Origin: Paraburkholderia monticola
Lineage (GTDB): Bacteria; Pseudomonadota; Gammaproteobacteria; Burkholderiales; Burkholderiaceae
Direction: 5' to 3'
NCBI RefSeq assembly: GCF_001580545.1
Contig: NZ_LRBG01000002.1
Coordinates: 1-64,000, forward strand
Length of the DNA: 64,000 nucleotides
The notes beneath the pieces were generated by a model that ran no database searches, was not told the origin of the DNA, and saw only the letters and a list, made by a program, of their open reading frames with translations. The position numbers and the translations under genes are program-made. Below, in pieces: positions 1 to 9,931 of the stretch. Positions within the stretch are counted from its first letter, which is position 1, and the number at the start of each line of letters is the position of its first letter.

Positions 1-55
1 CGACGTCGTAGACGCGGGCGGTCAGGGTCTTTTTCAGGTAGTCGTGGGAAGCCAT
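1..55 (-). CDS. ilvA: Threonine ammonia-lyase, biosynthetic (5' end only)
   Basis: Only the first 18 codons are inside the window; the gene runs off the left edge. The minus-strand ATG at 55-53 starts MASHDYLKKTLTARVYDV, which I recognise as the N-terminus of betaproteobacterial biosynthetic threonine deaminase. That PLP enzyme makes 2-oxobutyrate for isoleucine synthesis. It is divergent from the FAD/Fe-S oxidoreductase at 614. Nothing of the catalytic lysine or the ACT-like regulatory domain is visible, so the call rests on the N-terminal match alone. Confidence 0.7.
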   Translation of the reverse strand, partial: MASHDYLKKTLTARVYDV

Positions 56-613
56 GCGGGTGGCGCGGTGCGCTGTGTAAGACGGGAAAGGGTCAATGAT
101 AGCGCCAACGGTGCTCGCTCTGGCCGTTCGACCCGCTCCGCGAGAAGGGCGCCACGCCCTTGCGCCAGCCAATTTGGCATCGCGCGATGGAAGATAGGCC
201 ACCCGACCGGTTGGTTAATCGGCTGCATGCGGAGGACCGCGTGCGAAACGCGCCGGATTCACCGTCAAAACCCCCGAACCGCCCCCGCAGCCCCGATTCC
301 CGCCATCAACGCGTGGCGGAATGATGCGGTAGAATTCCATTTTGGAATAAGGATCGGAAGATGCACTGGCAGCCTCGGATCGCCCATTTAATGCCCGTCC
401 CGCGCGAATCCTGCCCCGCGGCGGAGCGGCATGTCCGCCACGCGCGATCGTGTAGCTGTCTCTGAGTGCCGCGAAACGACCGCCGTGAGTTGGCCGCCGG
501 TCGTGCTCGCTCCCCTGGAAGCCCTAGAAGATTTCAAGCATTGCGCCCCACGCGCATTGTCCGCCGACGCCTCGTGACGAGCGCGCCAGGCTGACCTACC
601 GAGTCGTCCAAAC
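56..613. other. Intergenic region between divergent ilvA and FAD/Fe-S oxidoreductase
   Basis: This 558-bp stretch has no convincing gene: the short reading frames in it are arginine- and serine-rich and have no ribosome binding site. It must carry the promoters of both divergent genes. The one structured element I see is the inverted repeat at 334-348, listed separately. No tRNA or small-RNA-like hairpin with a T-tract was found. Confidence 0.6.
334..348. promoter_or_regulatory. Inverted repeat ATTCCA-TTT-TGGAAT, possible operator
   Basis: Six-base arms with a three-base spacer form a perfect 15-bp dyad in a locally AT-rich patch of the ilvA / oxidoreductase intergenic region. Dyads of this size are typical operators, but no regulator is identifiable nearby. 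It lies about 265 bp before the oxidoreductase start and about 280 bp before the ilvA start, so its target gene is uncertain. Confidence 0.35.
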
Positions 614-3600
614 ATGAACGCACCTCAAGTTTTCGATCCGCACGGCGCCGCCGCTGCGGTGGCCGCCGATCCCGAAGCGCGTCTGCGCGAAATTCCCTAC
701 AACTACACGTCGTTCTCCGATCGCGAAATCGTCATCCGCCTGCTCGGCAACGACGCCTGGGACGCGCTCGCCGAACTGCGCGCCGAACGCCGCACGGGCC
801 GCTCGGCGCGCATGCTGTACGAAGTGCTCGGCGATATCTGGGTCGTGCGCCGCAATCCGTATCTGCAGGACGATCTGCTCGACAATCCGAAGCGCCGCGC
901 GCTATTGATCGAGGCACTCAATCACCGTCTCGCTGAAATCGAGAAGCGCCGCCGCGCCGATCTGCGCGAACACGGCGACGAAGCCGGCGTCGATCGCGCC
1001 GCGCGTGTCGAAAAGCTGGTACTGGCCGCGCGCCGAGCGGTCGACCAATTCGCCAGCGAATTCCAGCAGACCTACGACCTGCGCCGCCGCACCACGCGCG
1101 TGCTCGGCAAGGTCACGCAGAAGGACAACATCAAGTTCGACGGCCTGTCGCGTGTTTCGCACGTGACCGACGCGACCGACTGGCGCGTCGAATACCCGTT
1201 CGTCGTGCTGACACCGGACAGCGAAGCCGAGATCGCCGGCATGATCAAGGCCTGCTTCGAACTCGGCCTGACCGTGATTCCGCGTGGGGGCGGCACCGGC
1301 TACACGGGCGGCGCGGTGCCGCTCACGCCGTTCTCGGCCGTCATCAATACCGAAAAGCTCGAACAACTCGGTCCGGTCGAGATGACCGACCTGCCGGGCG
1401 TCGATCGCAAGGTCGCGACGATTTTCTCGGGCGCGGGCGTCGTCACGCGTCGCGTGACCGAGGCGGCCGAGCAGGCCGGCTTCGTATTCGCGGTCGATCC
1501 GACCTCGCTCGACGCGTCCTGCGTCGGCGGCAACGTCGCGATGAACGCGGGCGGCAAGAAAGCGGTGCTGTGGGGTACGGCGCTCGATAACCTCGCCTGG
1601 TGGCGCATGGTCGACCCGGAAGGGAACTGGCTCGAAGTCACGCGCCTCGAGCACAACATGGGCAAGATCCACGACATCGAAGTCGCGCGCTTCGAGCTGA
1701 AGTGGTTCGACGGCAACTACGCGCCGGGCGAAAAGCTGTTGCGCTCCGAAGCGCTGGACATCAAGGGCCGCGTGTTCCGCAAGGAAGGCCTCGGCAAGGA
1801 CGTCACCGATAAATTCCTCGCCGGTCTGCCGGGCGTGCAGAAGGAAGGCTGCGACGGGCTCATCACGTCCGCGCGCTGGGTGCTGCACAAGATGCCCGCG
1901 CATACGCGCACCGTCTGTCTCGAGTTCTTTGGCCAGGCGCGCGAGGCGATCCCGAGCATCGTCGAAATCAAGGACTATCTGTTCGAGACGTCGCGTCAGG
2001 GCGGCGCGATTCTCGCCGGCCTCGAGCATCTGGACGAGCGCTATCTGCGCGCGGTCGGTTATGCGACCAAGAGCAAGCGCAATGCGTTTCCGAAGATGGT
2101 GCTGATCGGCGACATCGTCGGTGACGATGCGGACGCGGTCGCGCAGGCGACCTCGGAAGTCGTGCGCATGGCCAACGGCAAGAGCGGCGAAGGTTTCGTC
2201 GCGGTCAGCGCCGAGGCCCGCAAGCGCTTCTGGCTCGACCGCAGCCGCACCGCCGCGATCGCGAAGCACACCAACGCGTTCAAGATCAACGAAGACGTCG
2301 TGATTCCGCTCGACCGCATGGGCGAGTACACGGACGGCATCGAGCGCATCAACATCGAGCTGTCGCTGAAGAACAAGCTGCAACTGGTCGATGCGCTCGA
2401 AGCGTTCTTCAAGGGCGGCAAGCTGCCGCTCGGCAAGAGCGACGACGCGAACGAAATCCCGAGCGCCGAGCTGCTCGAAGACCGCGTGCAGCAGGCGCTC
2501 GACCTGCTCGCGCGCGTGCGCACGCGCTGGGAATTCGTGCGCGACAAGCTCGACCTGTCACTGCGCGAGGCGCAGCACTATCTGGTCGGCCTCGGCTACG
2601 AATCGCTCGCCGAGCGGTTCGCCGACCGGGTCGATGCGCAGCCCGACGCAACCGTATTCCACCTCGCGCAGGACCGCACGATCCGCGTGTCGTGGAAGCA
2701 GGAAATCCGCGCCGAATTGCGGCAGATTTTCAACGGCGGCGAGTTCAAGCCGATCCTCGACGAAGCCCAGGCGATCCATAAACAGGTGCTGCGCGGCCGC
2801 GTGTTCGTCGCGCTGCACATGCACGCGGGCGACGGCAACGTCCACACGAACCTGCCGGTCAACTCCGATAACTACGAGATGCTGCAGGACGCGCACAGCG
2901 CGGTCGCGCGCATCATGAAGCTTGCGCGTTCGCTCGATGGCGTGATTTCCGGCGAGCACGGCATCGGCATCACGAAGCTCGAATTCCTGACCGACGACGA
3001 GATCGCGGAATTCCGCCAGTACAAGCAGCGCGTCGATCCGCATGGCCGCTTCAACGCGGGCAAGCTGCTCGAAGGCGCGGACCTGCGCAACGCGTACACG
3101 CCGAGCTTCGGCCTGATGGGCTACGAATCGCTGATCATGCAGCAGTCCGATATCGGCGCGATTTCCGAATCGATCAAGGACTGCCTGCGTTGCGGCAAGT
3201 GCAAGCCGGTCTGTGCGACGCACGTGCCGCGCGCGAACCTGCTGTACAGCCCGCGCAACAAGATTCTCGCCACGTCCTTGCTGGTCGAGGCGTTCCTGTA
3301 CGAAGAGCAGACCCGCCGCGGCGTGTCGATCAAGCACTGGGACGAGTTCAACGACGTCGCCGATCACTGCACCGTCTGCCACAAGTGCGTGACGCCGTGC
3401 CCGGTGAAGATCGACTTCGGCGACGTGACGATGAACATGCGCAACCTGCTGCGCAAGATGGGCAAGAAGAAGTTCAACGCGGGCAACGCGGCGGGCATGT
3501 TCTTCCTGAACGCCACCAACCCGCAAACCATCAACCTCGCGCGCACCGCGATGATGGGCGTCGGCTACAAGGCGCAGCGTCTGGGCAACGAGGTGCTGAA

Positions 3601-4708
3601 GAAGTTCGCGAAGAAGCAGACCGCGCATCCGCCCGCCACGGTCGGCAAGCCGGCGATCACCGAGCAGGTGATTCACTTCATGAACAAGAAGATGCCGGGC
3701 AACCTGCCGAAGAAGACCGCGCGCGCGTTGCTCGATATCGAGGACAACAAGATCGTCCCGATCATCCGCAATCCGAAGACGACCACCGCCGACACGGAAG
3801 CGGTGTTCTACTTCCCGGGCTGCGGCTCCGAGCGCCTGTTCTCGCAGGTCGGTCTCGCGACCCAGGCGATGCTGTGGGAAGCGGGCGTGCAGACGGTGCT
3901 GCCGCCGGGCTACCTGTGTTGCGGCTATCCGCAGCGCGGCTCGGGCCAGTACGACAAGGCCGAGCAGATCGTCACCGACAATCGCGTGCTGTTCCACCGC
4001 GTCGCCAATACGCTGAACTACCTCGACATCAAGACGGTGGTGGTGTCGTGCGGCACGTGCTACGACCAGCTCGCCGGTTACGAATTCGAGAAGATTTTCC
4101 CGGGCTGCCGGATCGTCGACATTCACGAGTATCTGCTCGAGAAGGGCATCAAGCTCGACGGCGTGAACGGTGTGCGCTACATGTACCACGACCCGTGCCA
4201 TTCGCCGATCAAGACGATGGACCCGGTCAAGCTCGTCAATCAGCTGATGGGTTCGGAAAAGGACGGCTACAAGATCGAGAAGAACGATCGCTGCTGCGGC
4301 GAATCGGGCACGCTCGCGGTCACGCGCCCCGACATTTCCACGCAGGTCCGCTTCCGCAAGGAAGAGGAGATCCGCAAGGGCGCGGCGAAGCTGCGGGGTA
4401 TTCCTCTTGTCGCCGAAGCGGGCGCGAACGCGATCAACCCGGCCAATGCATCGGCCGGCGCCGCGGGTGCGCCGAACGGTTCCGTGCTGAAGGCCGGCGA
4501 CGGCCCGCAACCGGCCGGCACGACCGACGTGAAGATCCTCACGAGCTGCCCGTCCTGCCTGCAAGGGCTGTCGCGCTACAACGAAGACGCCGGTACCGAG
4601 GCGGACTACATCGTGGTCGAGATGGCACGCCATGTGCTGGGCGAAAACTGGATGGCGGACTACGTTCAACGGGCGAACAATGGCGGAATCGAGCGCGTGC
4701 TGGTTTAA
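614..4708 (+). CDS. FAD/FMN-dependent oxidoreductase fused to Fe-S / CCG-domain subunit (YdiJ-like 2-hydroxyacid dehydrogenase)
   Basis: A 1364-residue fusion. The N-terminal ~190 residues resemble the DUF3683-type extension of Burkholderia homologues. A PCMH-type FAD-binding domain starts near residue 195 ([11 protein letters not shown] near 222), followed by the FAD-oxidase C-terminal domain, which carries an HxHxGDGN-like stretch ([12 protein letters not shown]) and GEHGIGITK. Two 4Fe-4S motifs follow, [11 protein letters not shown] near 857 and [11 protein letters not shown] near 919, then two CCG-type cysteine-rich modules (CCGYP near 1102; DPCH near 1194 with CCGESG near 1227). The order matches E. 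coli YdiJ and fused glycolate/D-lactate oxidase subunits (GlcD plus GlcF). The likely role is oxidation of a D-2-hydroxyacid with electrons passed through Fe-S clusters to the respiratory chain. The substrate cannot be read from sequence. The length is greater than YdiJ (about 1018) because of the extra N-terminal region. Confidence 0.85.
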   Translation: MNAPQVFDPHGAAAAVAADPEARLREIPYNYTSFSDREIVIRLLGNDAWDALAELRAERRTGRSARMLYEVLGDIWVVRRNPYLQDDLLDNPKRRALLIEALNHRLAEIEKRRRADLREHGDEAGVDRAARVEKLVLAARRAVDQFASEFQQTYDLRRRTTRVLGKVTQKDNIKFDGLSRVSHVTDATDWRVEYPFVVLTPDSEAEIAGMIKACFELGLTVIPRGGGTGYTGGAVPLTPFSAVINTEKLEQLGPVEMTDLPGVDRKVATIFSGAGVVTRRVTEAAEQAGFVFAVDPTSLDASCVGGNVAMNAGGKKAVLWGTALDNLAWWRMVDPEGNWLEVTRLEHNMGKIHDIEVARFELKWFDGNYAPGEKLLRSEALDIKGRVFRKEGLGKDVTDKFLAGLPGVQKEGCDGLITSARWVLHKMPAHTRTVCLEFFGQAREAIPSIVEIKDYLFETSRQGGAILAGLEHLDERYLRAVGYATKSKRNAFPKMVLIGDIVGDDADAVAQATSEVVRMANGKSGEGFVAVSAEARKRFWLDRSRTAAIAKHTNAFKINEDVVIPLDRMGEYTDGIERINIELSLKNKLQLVDALEAFFKGGKLPLGKSDDANEIPSAELLEDRVQQALDLLARVRTRWEFVRDKLDLSLREAQHYLVGLGYESLAERFADRVDAQPDATVFHLAQDRTIRVSWKQEIRAELRQIFNGGEFKPILDEAQAIHKQVLRGRVFVALHMHAGDGNVHTNLPVNSDNYEMLQDAHSAVARIMKLARSLDGVISGEHGIGITKLEFLTDDEIAEFRQYKQRVDPHGRFNAGKLLEGADLRNAYTPSFGLMGYESLIMQQSDIGAISESIKDCLRCGKCKPVCATHVPRANLLYSPRNKILATSLLVEAFLYEEQTRRGVSIKHWDEFNDVADHCTVCHKCVTPCPVKIDFGDVTMNMRNLLRKMGKKKFNAGNAAGMFFLNATNPQTINLARTAMMGVGYKAQRLGNEVLKKFAKKQTAHPPATVGKPAITEQVIHFMNKKMPGNLPKKTARALLDIEDNKIVPIIRNPKTTTADTEAVFYFPGCGSERLFSQVGLATQAMLWEAGVQTVLPPGYLCCGYPQRGSGQYDKAEQIVTDNRVLFHRVANTLNYLDIKTVVVSCGTCYDQLAGYEFEKIFPGCRIVDIHEYLLEKGIKLDGVNGVRYMYHDPCHSPIKTMDPVKLVNQLMGSEKDGYKIEKNDRCCGESGTLAVTRPDISTQVRFRKEEEIRKGAAKLRGIPLVAEAGANAINPANASAGAAGAPNGSVLKAGDGPQPAGTTDVKILTSCPSCLQGLSRYNEDAGTEADYIVVEMARHVLGENWMADYVQRANNGGIERVLV

Positions 4709-4741
4709 TGGCACGACCAACGATTTTTGCCGAGGACGACG

Positions 4742-5170
4742 ATGGACTGCGTTTTTTGCCGTGAAGACGGCGGCGATGTGCTGTGGCAGGACGACTCGCT
4801 GCGGGTCGTCCTCGCCGACGAACACGATTACCCGGGCTTTTGCCGGGTGATCTGGAACGCGCATGTCGCGGAGTTTTCGGACCTTTCGGCCGACCAGCGC
4901 GATCACGTGATGAAGGCCGTGTACGCGGTCGAGCGCGCGCAGCGGCGCGTGATGCAGCCCGCGAAGGTCAATCTCGCGAGCCTCGGCAACCAGGTGCCGC
5001 ACGTGCACTGGCACGTGATTCCGCGTTTCTCGAACGACGCGCATTTCCCCCTGCCGATCTGGGCGCCGCGCCAGCGCACGGTGTCCGAAGCGATGCTGTC
5101 GTCGCGTCGCGCGCAAGCCACGCTGCTGCGTGAAGCGGTGCGGCAGGAAATCGAACAGGCGCTGGGCTGA
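4742..5170 (+). CDS. HIT family nucleotide-binding hydrolase
   Basis: A 142-residue protein starting MDCVFCREDG; I chose this ATG because the HIT fold begins here, over an in-frame start five codons upstream. The histidine triad is HVHWHVIP near residue 88, which marks a nucleoside phosphoramidate/dinucleotide hydrolase. The CVFC pair at the N-terminus resembles the zinc-binding pair seen in many HIT proteins. It lies 33 bp after the FAD/Fe-S oxidoreductase and is probably cotranscribed with it. The physiological substrate is unknown. Confidence 0.88.
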   Translation: MDCVFCREDGGDVLWQDDSLRVVLADEHDYPGFCRVIWNAHVAEFSDLSADQRDHVMKAVYAVERAQRRVMQPAKVNLASLGNQVPHVHWHVIPRFSNDAHFPLPIWAPRQRTVSEAMLSSRRAQATLLREAVRQEIEQALG

Positions 5171-5264
5171 GCGTCGCTGAATCCGTCGCCGCGCGCCGCC
5201 GGGCTCCCGCCGGCGTGAAGGGCGTCGCCCCCGCTATCACCCGCCGTTATCTGATGAGGTCAAC

Positions 5265-5678
5265 ATGAGCGGATTGACTCCCGAGACGCCGGTGCCGACC
5301 GGCGTGGTCGTGCATTCGAAGTCGCGCGTGCTCGAACTGCAGTACGCGAATGGTGAAGCGTACCGCCTGCCGTTCGAGCTGCTGCGCGTGTATTCGCCGT
5401 CGGCGGAAGTGATGGGTCACGGGCCCGGCCAGGAAACGCTGCAGACCGGCAAGCGCGAGGTGACGATCACCATGATCGAAGGCGTCGGCAATTACGCGCT
5501 GCAGCCGACCTTCTCCGATGGACACGCCACCGGCATCTACTCGTGGGACCTGCTGTACGACATGGCGGTGCGTCAGGATGAACTCTGGCGCGACTATCTC
5601 GCCAAACTGGCAGCGGCCGGCATCGATCGCGATACGCCGATGGTGCCCGCCGGCGCTGCGCACGGGCACTGTCACTGA
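5265..5678 (+). CDS. DUF971 (gamma-butyrobetaine hydroxylase N-terminal-like) protein
   Basis: A 137-residue protein with the DUF971 fold: the short beta-rich segment [20 protein letters not shown], then [20 protein letters not shown], and [19 protein letters not shown] near the end. Stand-alone members are small proteins often found beside ubiE or Fe-S genes in betaproteobacteria; their function is not settled. The GAGG ribosome site just before the ATG supports the start. It lies between the HIT gene and ubiE on the same strand. The C-terminus has histidines (HGHCH) that could bind metal, which is my inference. Confidence 0.85.
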   Translation: MSGLTPETPVPTGVVVHSKSRVLELQYANGEAYRLPFELLRVYSPSAEVMGHGPGQETLQTGKREVTITMIEGVGNYALQPTFSDGHATGIYSWDLLYDMAVRQDELWRDYLAKLAAAGIDRDTPMVPAGAAHGHCH

Positions 5679-5748
5679 TACGATTCGCCCCCGAACGCCG
5701 CTCGAGCGGCGCAACATTCAAGAAAGAACACGCGAAAGGACGAGCGCG

Positions 5749-6480
5749 ATGAGCAAAACCCACTTCGGCTTTCAATCGGTCGACGAACAGGACAAGGCGC
5801 AGAAAGTGGCCGGGGTGTTCCACTCGGTGGCCGCAAACTACGACCTGATGAACGACCTGATGTCGGGCGGATTGCACCGGGCGTGGAAGGTGTTCACGAT
5901 CGCCCAGGCGAACGTGCGGCCGGGCTACAAGGTGCTCGACATCGCGGGCGGCACGGGCGACCTGTCGAAGGTGTTCGCGAAACAGGCGGGCGAGACCGGC
6001 GAGGTCTGGCATACCGACATCAATGAATCGATGCTGCGCGTGGGCCGCGACCGGCTGCTCGACAAGGGCATCATCACCCCGACGCTGCTCTGCGATGCCG
6101 AGAAGATTCCGTTTCCGGACAACTACTTCGACGTCGTGACAGTCGCCTTCGGTCTGCGCAACATGACACACAAGGATGTCGCGCTCGCCGAGATGCGCCG
6201 TGTGCTGAAGCCGGCCGGGCGGCTACTCGTGCTCGAGTTCTCGAAGGTATGGGATCCGCTGAAGAAGGTCTACGATCTGTATTCGTTCAAGGTGCTGCCG
6301 TGGCTCGGCCAGCGCTTCGCCAGGGACGCGGACAGCTACCAGTACCTGGCGGAATCGATCCGCATGCATCCGGACCAGGAAACTTTGAAAACAATGATGG
6401 AACAAGCTGGTCTCGACGGCGTCAAATATTACAATTTGTCAGCTGGCGTGGTAGCTTTACATGTGGGGACCAAGTACTAG
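5749..6480 (+). CDS. ubiE: Demethylmenaquinone/ubiquinone C-methyltransferase UbiE
   Basis: A 243-residue class I SAM methyltransferase. It starts [11 protein letters not shown] with GAAAGGA upstream. [18 protein letters not shown] near residue 25 is the classic UbiE signature, and the SAM-binding motif [12 protein letters not shown] is near residue 62. FGLRNMTH and the C-terminal ALHVGTKY complete the family pattern. The enzyme performs the C-methylation step of ubiquinone synthesis. It opens a cluster that also contains ubiJ and ubiB. Confidence 0.96.
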   Translation: MSKTHFGFQSVDEQDKAQKVAGVFHSVAANYDLMNDLMSGGLHRAWKVFTIAQANVRPGYKVLDIAGGTGDLSKVFAKQAGETGEVWHTDINESMLRVGRDRLLDKGIITPTLLCDAEKIPFPDNYFDVVTVAFGLRNMTHKDVALAEMRRVLKPAGRLLVLEFSKVWDPLKKVYDLYSFKVLPWLGQRFARDADSYQYLAESIRMHPDQETLKTMMEQAGLDGVKYYNLSAGVVALHVGTKY

Positions 6481-6517
6481 GGTTCCTAACCCATCGATTT
6501 TTAAAGGAAAGTGCGAA

Positions 6518-7513
6518 ATGTTCGATTCGAAGTTGTTATCTACTCGTAAGGTTAAAGGGGCGCTGGCGAGAAGAATCGGACTGATCGCGATGGTCGGTCT
6601 GCTGATGGCCGGCACCCTTGCCTCTCTCGATGCCGAAGCACGCCGCATGGGCGGCGGCCGCAGTTTCGGTCGTCAATCGAATAGCGTGCAGCAGAGCCAG
6701 ACTCCGCCGTCGCAGCCCGCGCAGAACAGCCAGGCGACGCAGCAACGCGCGCAACCTGCCCCCGCCACCACGCCCACGCCGCCCGCCGCGCCGAACCGTA
6801 ATCGCTGGCTCGGGCCGATCGCCGGTCTCGCGGCCGGTCTTGGCATCGCCGCGTTGCTGTCGCATTTCGGGCTGGGCGAGGCATTCGCCGGCATGCTCTC
6901 CAACGTGATCGTGATCGCGTTGATCGCGATGGTGGTGATCTGGCTGATCCGCCGCTTCACGGGCCGCAAGCGCGACACGACGCAACCGGCTTACGCAGGC
7001 ACGGCGCCGTCGCTGAACACGAACGGCACCGGCTATATGCAGGAGCCGCGTTACTCGGCGCCGCCCACGGGCGCGTACCTCGAGCCGCAAGGCAATCCGT
7101 TGAGCACGCCGTCCATCGGCGCGACGCCTTCGGTGCCGGCCGGTTTCGATTCGGAAGCGTTCCTGCGCAACGCGAAGGTGTATTTCGTGCGTCTGCAGGC
7201 CGCGTGGGACGTCGGCAACGTCGAGGACATCCGCGAATTTACGACGCCGGAAATGTTCGCCGAAGTGCGTGTCGATCTCGCGTCGCGAGGCACGCAGCCG
7301 AACCAGACCGACGTCGTGCAGTTGAATGCCGAGTTGCTCGGTGTCGAGGAGCGCGCGAGCGAGTACTTCGCGAGCGTGCGCTTTTCCGGCCTGATTCGCG
7401 AGGAGCCGGGCGCGGCGGCCGAGCCGTTCGTCGAAGTATGGAATCTGACGAAGGCGAATCGTCCGGGCGAGGGCTGGCTGCTCGCCGGCATCCAGCAGGT
7501 CAAGCAGCACTGA
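6518..7513 (+). CDS. Exported or membrane-anchored Tim44-like domain protein
   Basis: A 331-residue protein. The AAAGGAAA ribosome site at 6503-6510 and the signal-like N-terminus (basic residues, then IGLIAMVGLLMAGTLASL) fix the start at 6518. A glutamine/proline-rich linker follows (residues ~50-100), then one or two membrane segments (WLGPIAGLAAGLGIAALL and NVIVIALIAMVVIWLI, ~105-155). The Tim44-like domain occupies about 215-328 (EAFLRNAKVYFVRLQAAWD, then VEVWNLTK). Mitochondrial Tim44 tethers Hsp70 to the translocon. Bacterial members are membrane proteins of unknown function. It starts 37 bp after ubiE and is followed by a terminator, so ubiE and this gene look like one transcript. Confidence 0.85.
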   Translation: MFDSKLLSTRKVKGALARRIGLIAMVGLLMAGTLASLDAEARRMGGGRSFGRQSNSVQQSQTPPSQPAQNSQATQQRAQPAPATTPTPPAAPNRNRWLGPIAGLAAGLGIAALLSHFGLGEAFAGMLSNVIVIALIAMVVIWLIRRFTGRKRDTTQPAYAGTAPSLNTNGTGYMQEPRYSAPPTGAYLEPQGNPLSTPSIGATPSVPAGFDSEAFLRNAKVYFVRLQAAWDVGNVEDIREFTTPEMFAEVRVDLASRGTQPNQTDVVQLNAELLGVEERASEYFASVRFSGLIREEPGAAAEPFVEVWNLTKANRPGEGWLLAGIQQVKQH

Positions 7514-7639
7514 CATGCCGAAGCATCGAGTCGGGTTCGCCGCTAAAACTGCCGGCCACGGCACAGCGATTCCTCGCTGCGCGCATGGCTTAGGCCGTTC
7601 GGCATAGCAGGCCACGAAGCGAACGGACGTTACAATGGG

Positions 7640-7675
7640 AACCCGCGCAAGCACCTCGCTCGCGCGGGTTTTTTC
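7640..7675 (+). terminator. Rho-independent terminator after the Tim44-like gene
   Basis: ACCCGCGC (7641-7648) pairs with GCGCGGGT (7662-7669), followed by an unbroken T run to 7674. It lies between the Tim44-like gene and ubiJ, so ubiJ-ubiB probably uses another promoter or partial readthrough. Confidence 0.8.
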
Positions 7676-7687
7676 TTGCCACTTTCG

Positions 7688-8332
7688 ATGACCCTCGCCG
7701 CCAAGCCCTTCGCTGCTGCTGTCAATCATCTGCTCGCCCGCGAATCGTGGGCCCGCGAGCGCCTCGCCCCGTACGCGGGCAAGACCGCTCGTCTGTCATG
7801 CCCGCCGGTCGTGCTGGCGCTGCTCGTGCAGCCCGACGGCTACCTGGGCACGCTCGGCGAAGCCGACGCGCATCAGTTCGACGTGACGATCTCGGTGCCG
7901 TCCGACGCATTGCCGGCCTTCGTGCAAGGCGGCCAGGCCGCGGTGATGAAGCACGTAAAGATCGAGGGCGACGCCGAGTTCGCGACCGTGATCGCGAAGC
8001 TCGCCGAGCATCTGCGCTGGGAACCGGAGGAAGATCTCGCGAAGCTGATCGGCGATGGGCCGGCATGGCGCATCACCTCGCTGGCGCGCTCGGTCGGCGA
8101 GCATATGCAACGCACCGGTCGCAACCTGCTCGACAGCGCCGCCGAGTATCTGCTCGACGAGAATCCGCAGCTGGTGCGCCGCACCGCGCTCGCGGACTTC
8201 AACGTCGAGCTGGCGCGTGCGCGCGATTCTTTGGCGCGCGTCGAAAAGCGCATCGAGCGTCTCGAACAGAAGGTCGAAGCCCGCGGCGCGCAAGCGCCTG
8301 GCGGCGCCGCCACGTCGCGCGGCACGCGCTAG
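7688..8332 (+). CDS. ubiJ: Ubiquinone biosynthesis accessory factor UbiJ (SCP2 domain)
   Basis: A 214-residue protein. The start at 7688 (MTLAAKPFAAAVNHLL) fits better than an ATG four codons upstream. Residues ~15-110 form an SCP2-type lipid-binding domain, with PDGYLGTL, ISVPSDALPAFVQGG and IEGDAEFATVIAKL. The last 50 residues form a charged coiled coil (SLARVEKRIERLEQKVEA). UbiJ is part of the soluble Ubi complex and is thought to present the hydrophobic quinone intermediate to the modifying enzymes. It is followed by ubiB after 15 bp, as in many proteobacteria. Confidence 0.9.
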   Translation: MTLAAKPFAAAVNHLLARESWARERLAPYAGKTARLSCPPVVLALLVQPDGYLGTLGEADAHQFDVTISVPSDALPAFVQGGQAAVMKHVKIEGDAEFATVIAKLAEHLRWEPEEDLAKLIGDGPAWRITSLARSVGEHMQRTGRNLLDSAAEYLLDENPQLVRRTALADFNVELARARDSLARVEKRIERLEQKVEARGAQAPGGAATSRGTR

Positions 8333-8347
8333 TCACCGGGCCAAGTC

Positions 8348-9925
8348 ATGCGTTTTCTGCGTTTTCTCAAGATATTTTTCACGGTCATCCGCTTCGGCCT
8401 CGACGAAATGATGTTGAGCCGCATCAACGACCGCCGCGTGCGTCTGCTGCTGCGTATCACGACGCTCGGCCGCAAGTTCGATGCACCGCCGGGCGTGCGT
8501 CTGCGTCTCGCGCTCGAAAGCCTGGGGCCGATCTTCGTCAAGTTCGGCCAGGTGCTGTCGACGCGTCGCGATCTGCTGCCTGTCGACATCGCCAACGAAC
8601 TCGCGAAGCTGCAGGATCAGGTGCCGCCATTTGATTCGGCGGTCGCGATCGCGCTCGTCGAGAAGTCGCTCGGCGCGCCGGTCGACGTGCTGTTCGACGA
8701 CTTCGAGCGGGTGCCGGTCGCAAGCGCATCGATCGCGCAGGTGCACTTCGCGAAGGTGAAGGCCGGCCAGCATGCGGGCAAGTCGGTCGCCGTGAAGGTG
8801 CTGCGCCCGAACATGCTGCCGGTGATCGATTCGGACCTCGCGCTGTTGCGCGACATCGCCGTGTGGGCCGAGCGCCTGTGGGCCGACGGCAAGCGCCTGA
8901 AGCCGCGCGAAGTGGTCGCCGAATTCGACAAGTACCTGCACGACGAACTCGACCTGATGCGCGAGGCCGCCAACGGCAGCCAGCTGCGGCGTAATTTCCA
9001 GGGGCTCGACCTGCTGCTCGTGCCGGAGATGTACTGGGAGTTCTGCACGCCCACGGTGCTCGTGATGGAGCGCATGGTCGGCGTGCCGATCAGCCAGGTC
9101 GATACGTTGTGCGCGGCGGGCGTCGACATTCCGAAACTCGCGCGCGAGGGCGTCGAGATTTTCTTCACGCAGGTGTTCCGCGACGGCTTTTTCCACGCCG
9201 ACATGCACCCCGGCAACATCCAGGTGAGCCTCGATCCCGCGCACTTCGGCCGCTATATCGCACTCGACTTCGGCATCATCGGCGCGTTGTCGGACTTCGA
9301 CAAAAACTACCTCGCGCAGAACTTCCTCGCGTTCTTCAAGCGCGACTACCATCGCGTCGCCACGCTGCATCTGGAGTCGGGCTGGGTGCCGCCGACCACG
9401 CGCGTCGAGGAGCTCGAAAGCGCGATTCGCGCGGTTTGTGAACCGTACTTCGATCGCGCGCTGAAGGACATTTCGCTCGGCCAGGTGCTGATGCGGCTGT
9501 TCTCGACGTCGCGCCGCTTCAACGTCGAGATCCAGCCGCAGCTCGTGCTGCTGCAAAAGACGATGCTGAACGTGGAAGGCCTCGGCCGCTCGCTCGATCC
9601 CGAACTGGATCTGTGGAAGACCGCGAAGCCTTACCTCGAGCGCTGGATGAACGAGCAGATCGGCTTGCGTGGCTGGTACGAGCGTCTGAAGATCGAGGCG
9701 CCACAGTGGAGCAAGACGTTGCCGCAACTGCCGCGCCTCGTCCACAACATGCTGGCCGAGCGTCACCATCCGGTCGGCGGCGCGAACGACGACGTGATCC
9801 GCCAGATTCTGCTCGAGCAGAAGCGCACCAACCGTCTGCTGCAAGGCCTGCTGTTGTTCGGGGTTGCGGTCGGCGTCGGTGCGATGCTCGCGCGGGCGTT
9901 TCTGGCACTGGCCTATGGTGGATAG
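8348..9925 (+). CDS. ubiB: ABC1-family atypical kinase/ATPase UbiB
   Basis: A 525-residue UbiB/COQ8 protein. The KxGQ motif is present ([19 protein letters not shown], near residue 60). The alanine-rich nucleotide loop [17 protein letters not shown] with the catalytic lysine, HADMHPGNI and the DFG-equivalent LDFGIIGAL are all present. The C-terminal ~25 residues ([21 protein letters not shown]) are hydrophobic and would anchor it to the membrane. It supports ubiquinone synthesis as an ATPase that mobilises lipid intermediates. The length is normal. Confidence 0.95.
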   Translation: MRFLRFLKIFFTVIRFGLDEMMLSRINDRRVRLLLRITTLGRKFDAPPGVRLRLALESLGPIFVKFGQVLSTRRDLLPVDIANELAKLQDQVPPFDSAVAIALVEKSLGAPVDVLFDDFERVPVASASIAQVHFAKVKAGQHAGKSVAVKVLRPNMLPVIDSDLALLRDIAVWAERLWADGKRLKPREVVAEFDKYLHDELDLMREAANGSQLRRNFQGLDLLLVPEMYWEFCTPTVLVMERMVGVPISQVDTLCAAGVDIPKLAREGVEIFFTQVFRDGFFHADMHPGNIQVSLDPAHFGRYIALDFGIIGALSDFDKNYLAQNFLAFFKRDYHRVATLHLESGWVPPTTRVEELESAIRAVCEPYFDRALKDISLGQVLMRLFSTSRRFNVEIQPQLVLLQKTMLNVEGLGRSLDPELDLWKTAKPYLERWMNEQIGLRGWYERLKIEAPQWSKTLPQLPRLVHNMLAERHHPVGGANDDVIRQILLEQKRTNRLLQGLLLFGVAVGVGAMLARAFLALAYGG

Positions 9926-9931
9926 AATCCG

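Noticed and set aside
388-615. A 75-codon minus-strand frame in the ilvA / oxidoreductase gap
   Set aside because: No ribosome site, and the Arg/Ser/Ala-rich composition is like random GC-rich DNA.
2558-5116. An 852-codon frame opposite the FAD/Fe-S and HIT genes
   Set aside because: It crosses two real genes, has no domain signature and is compositionally biased.
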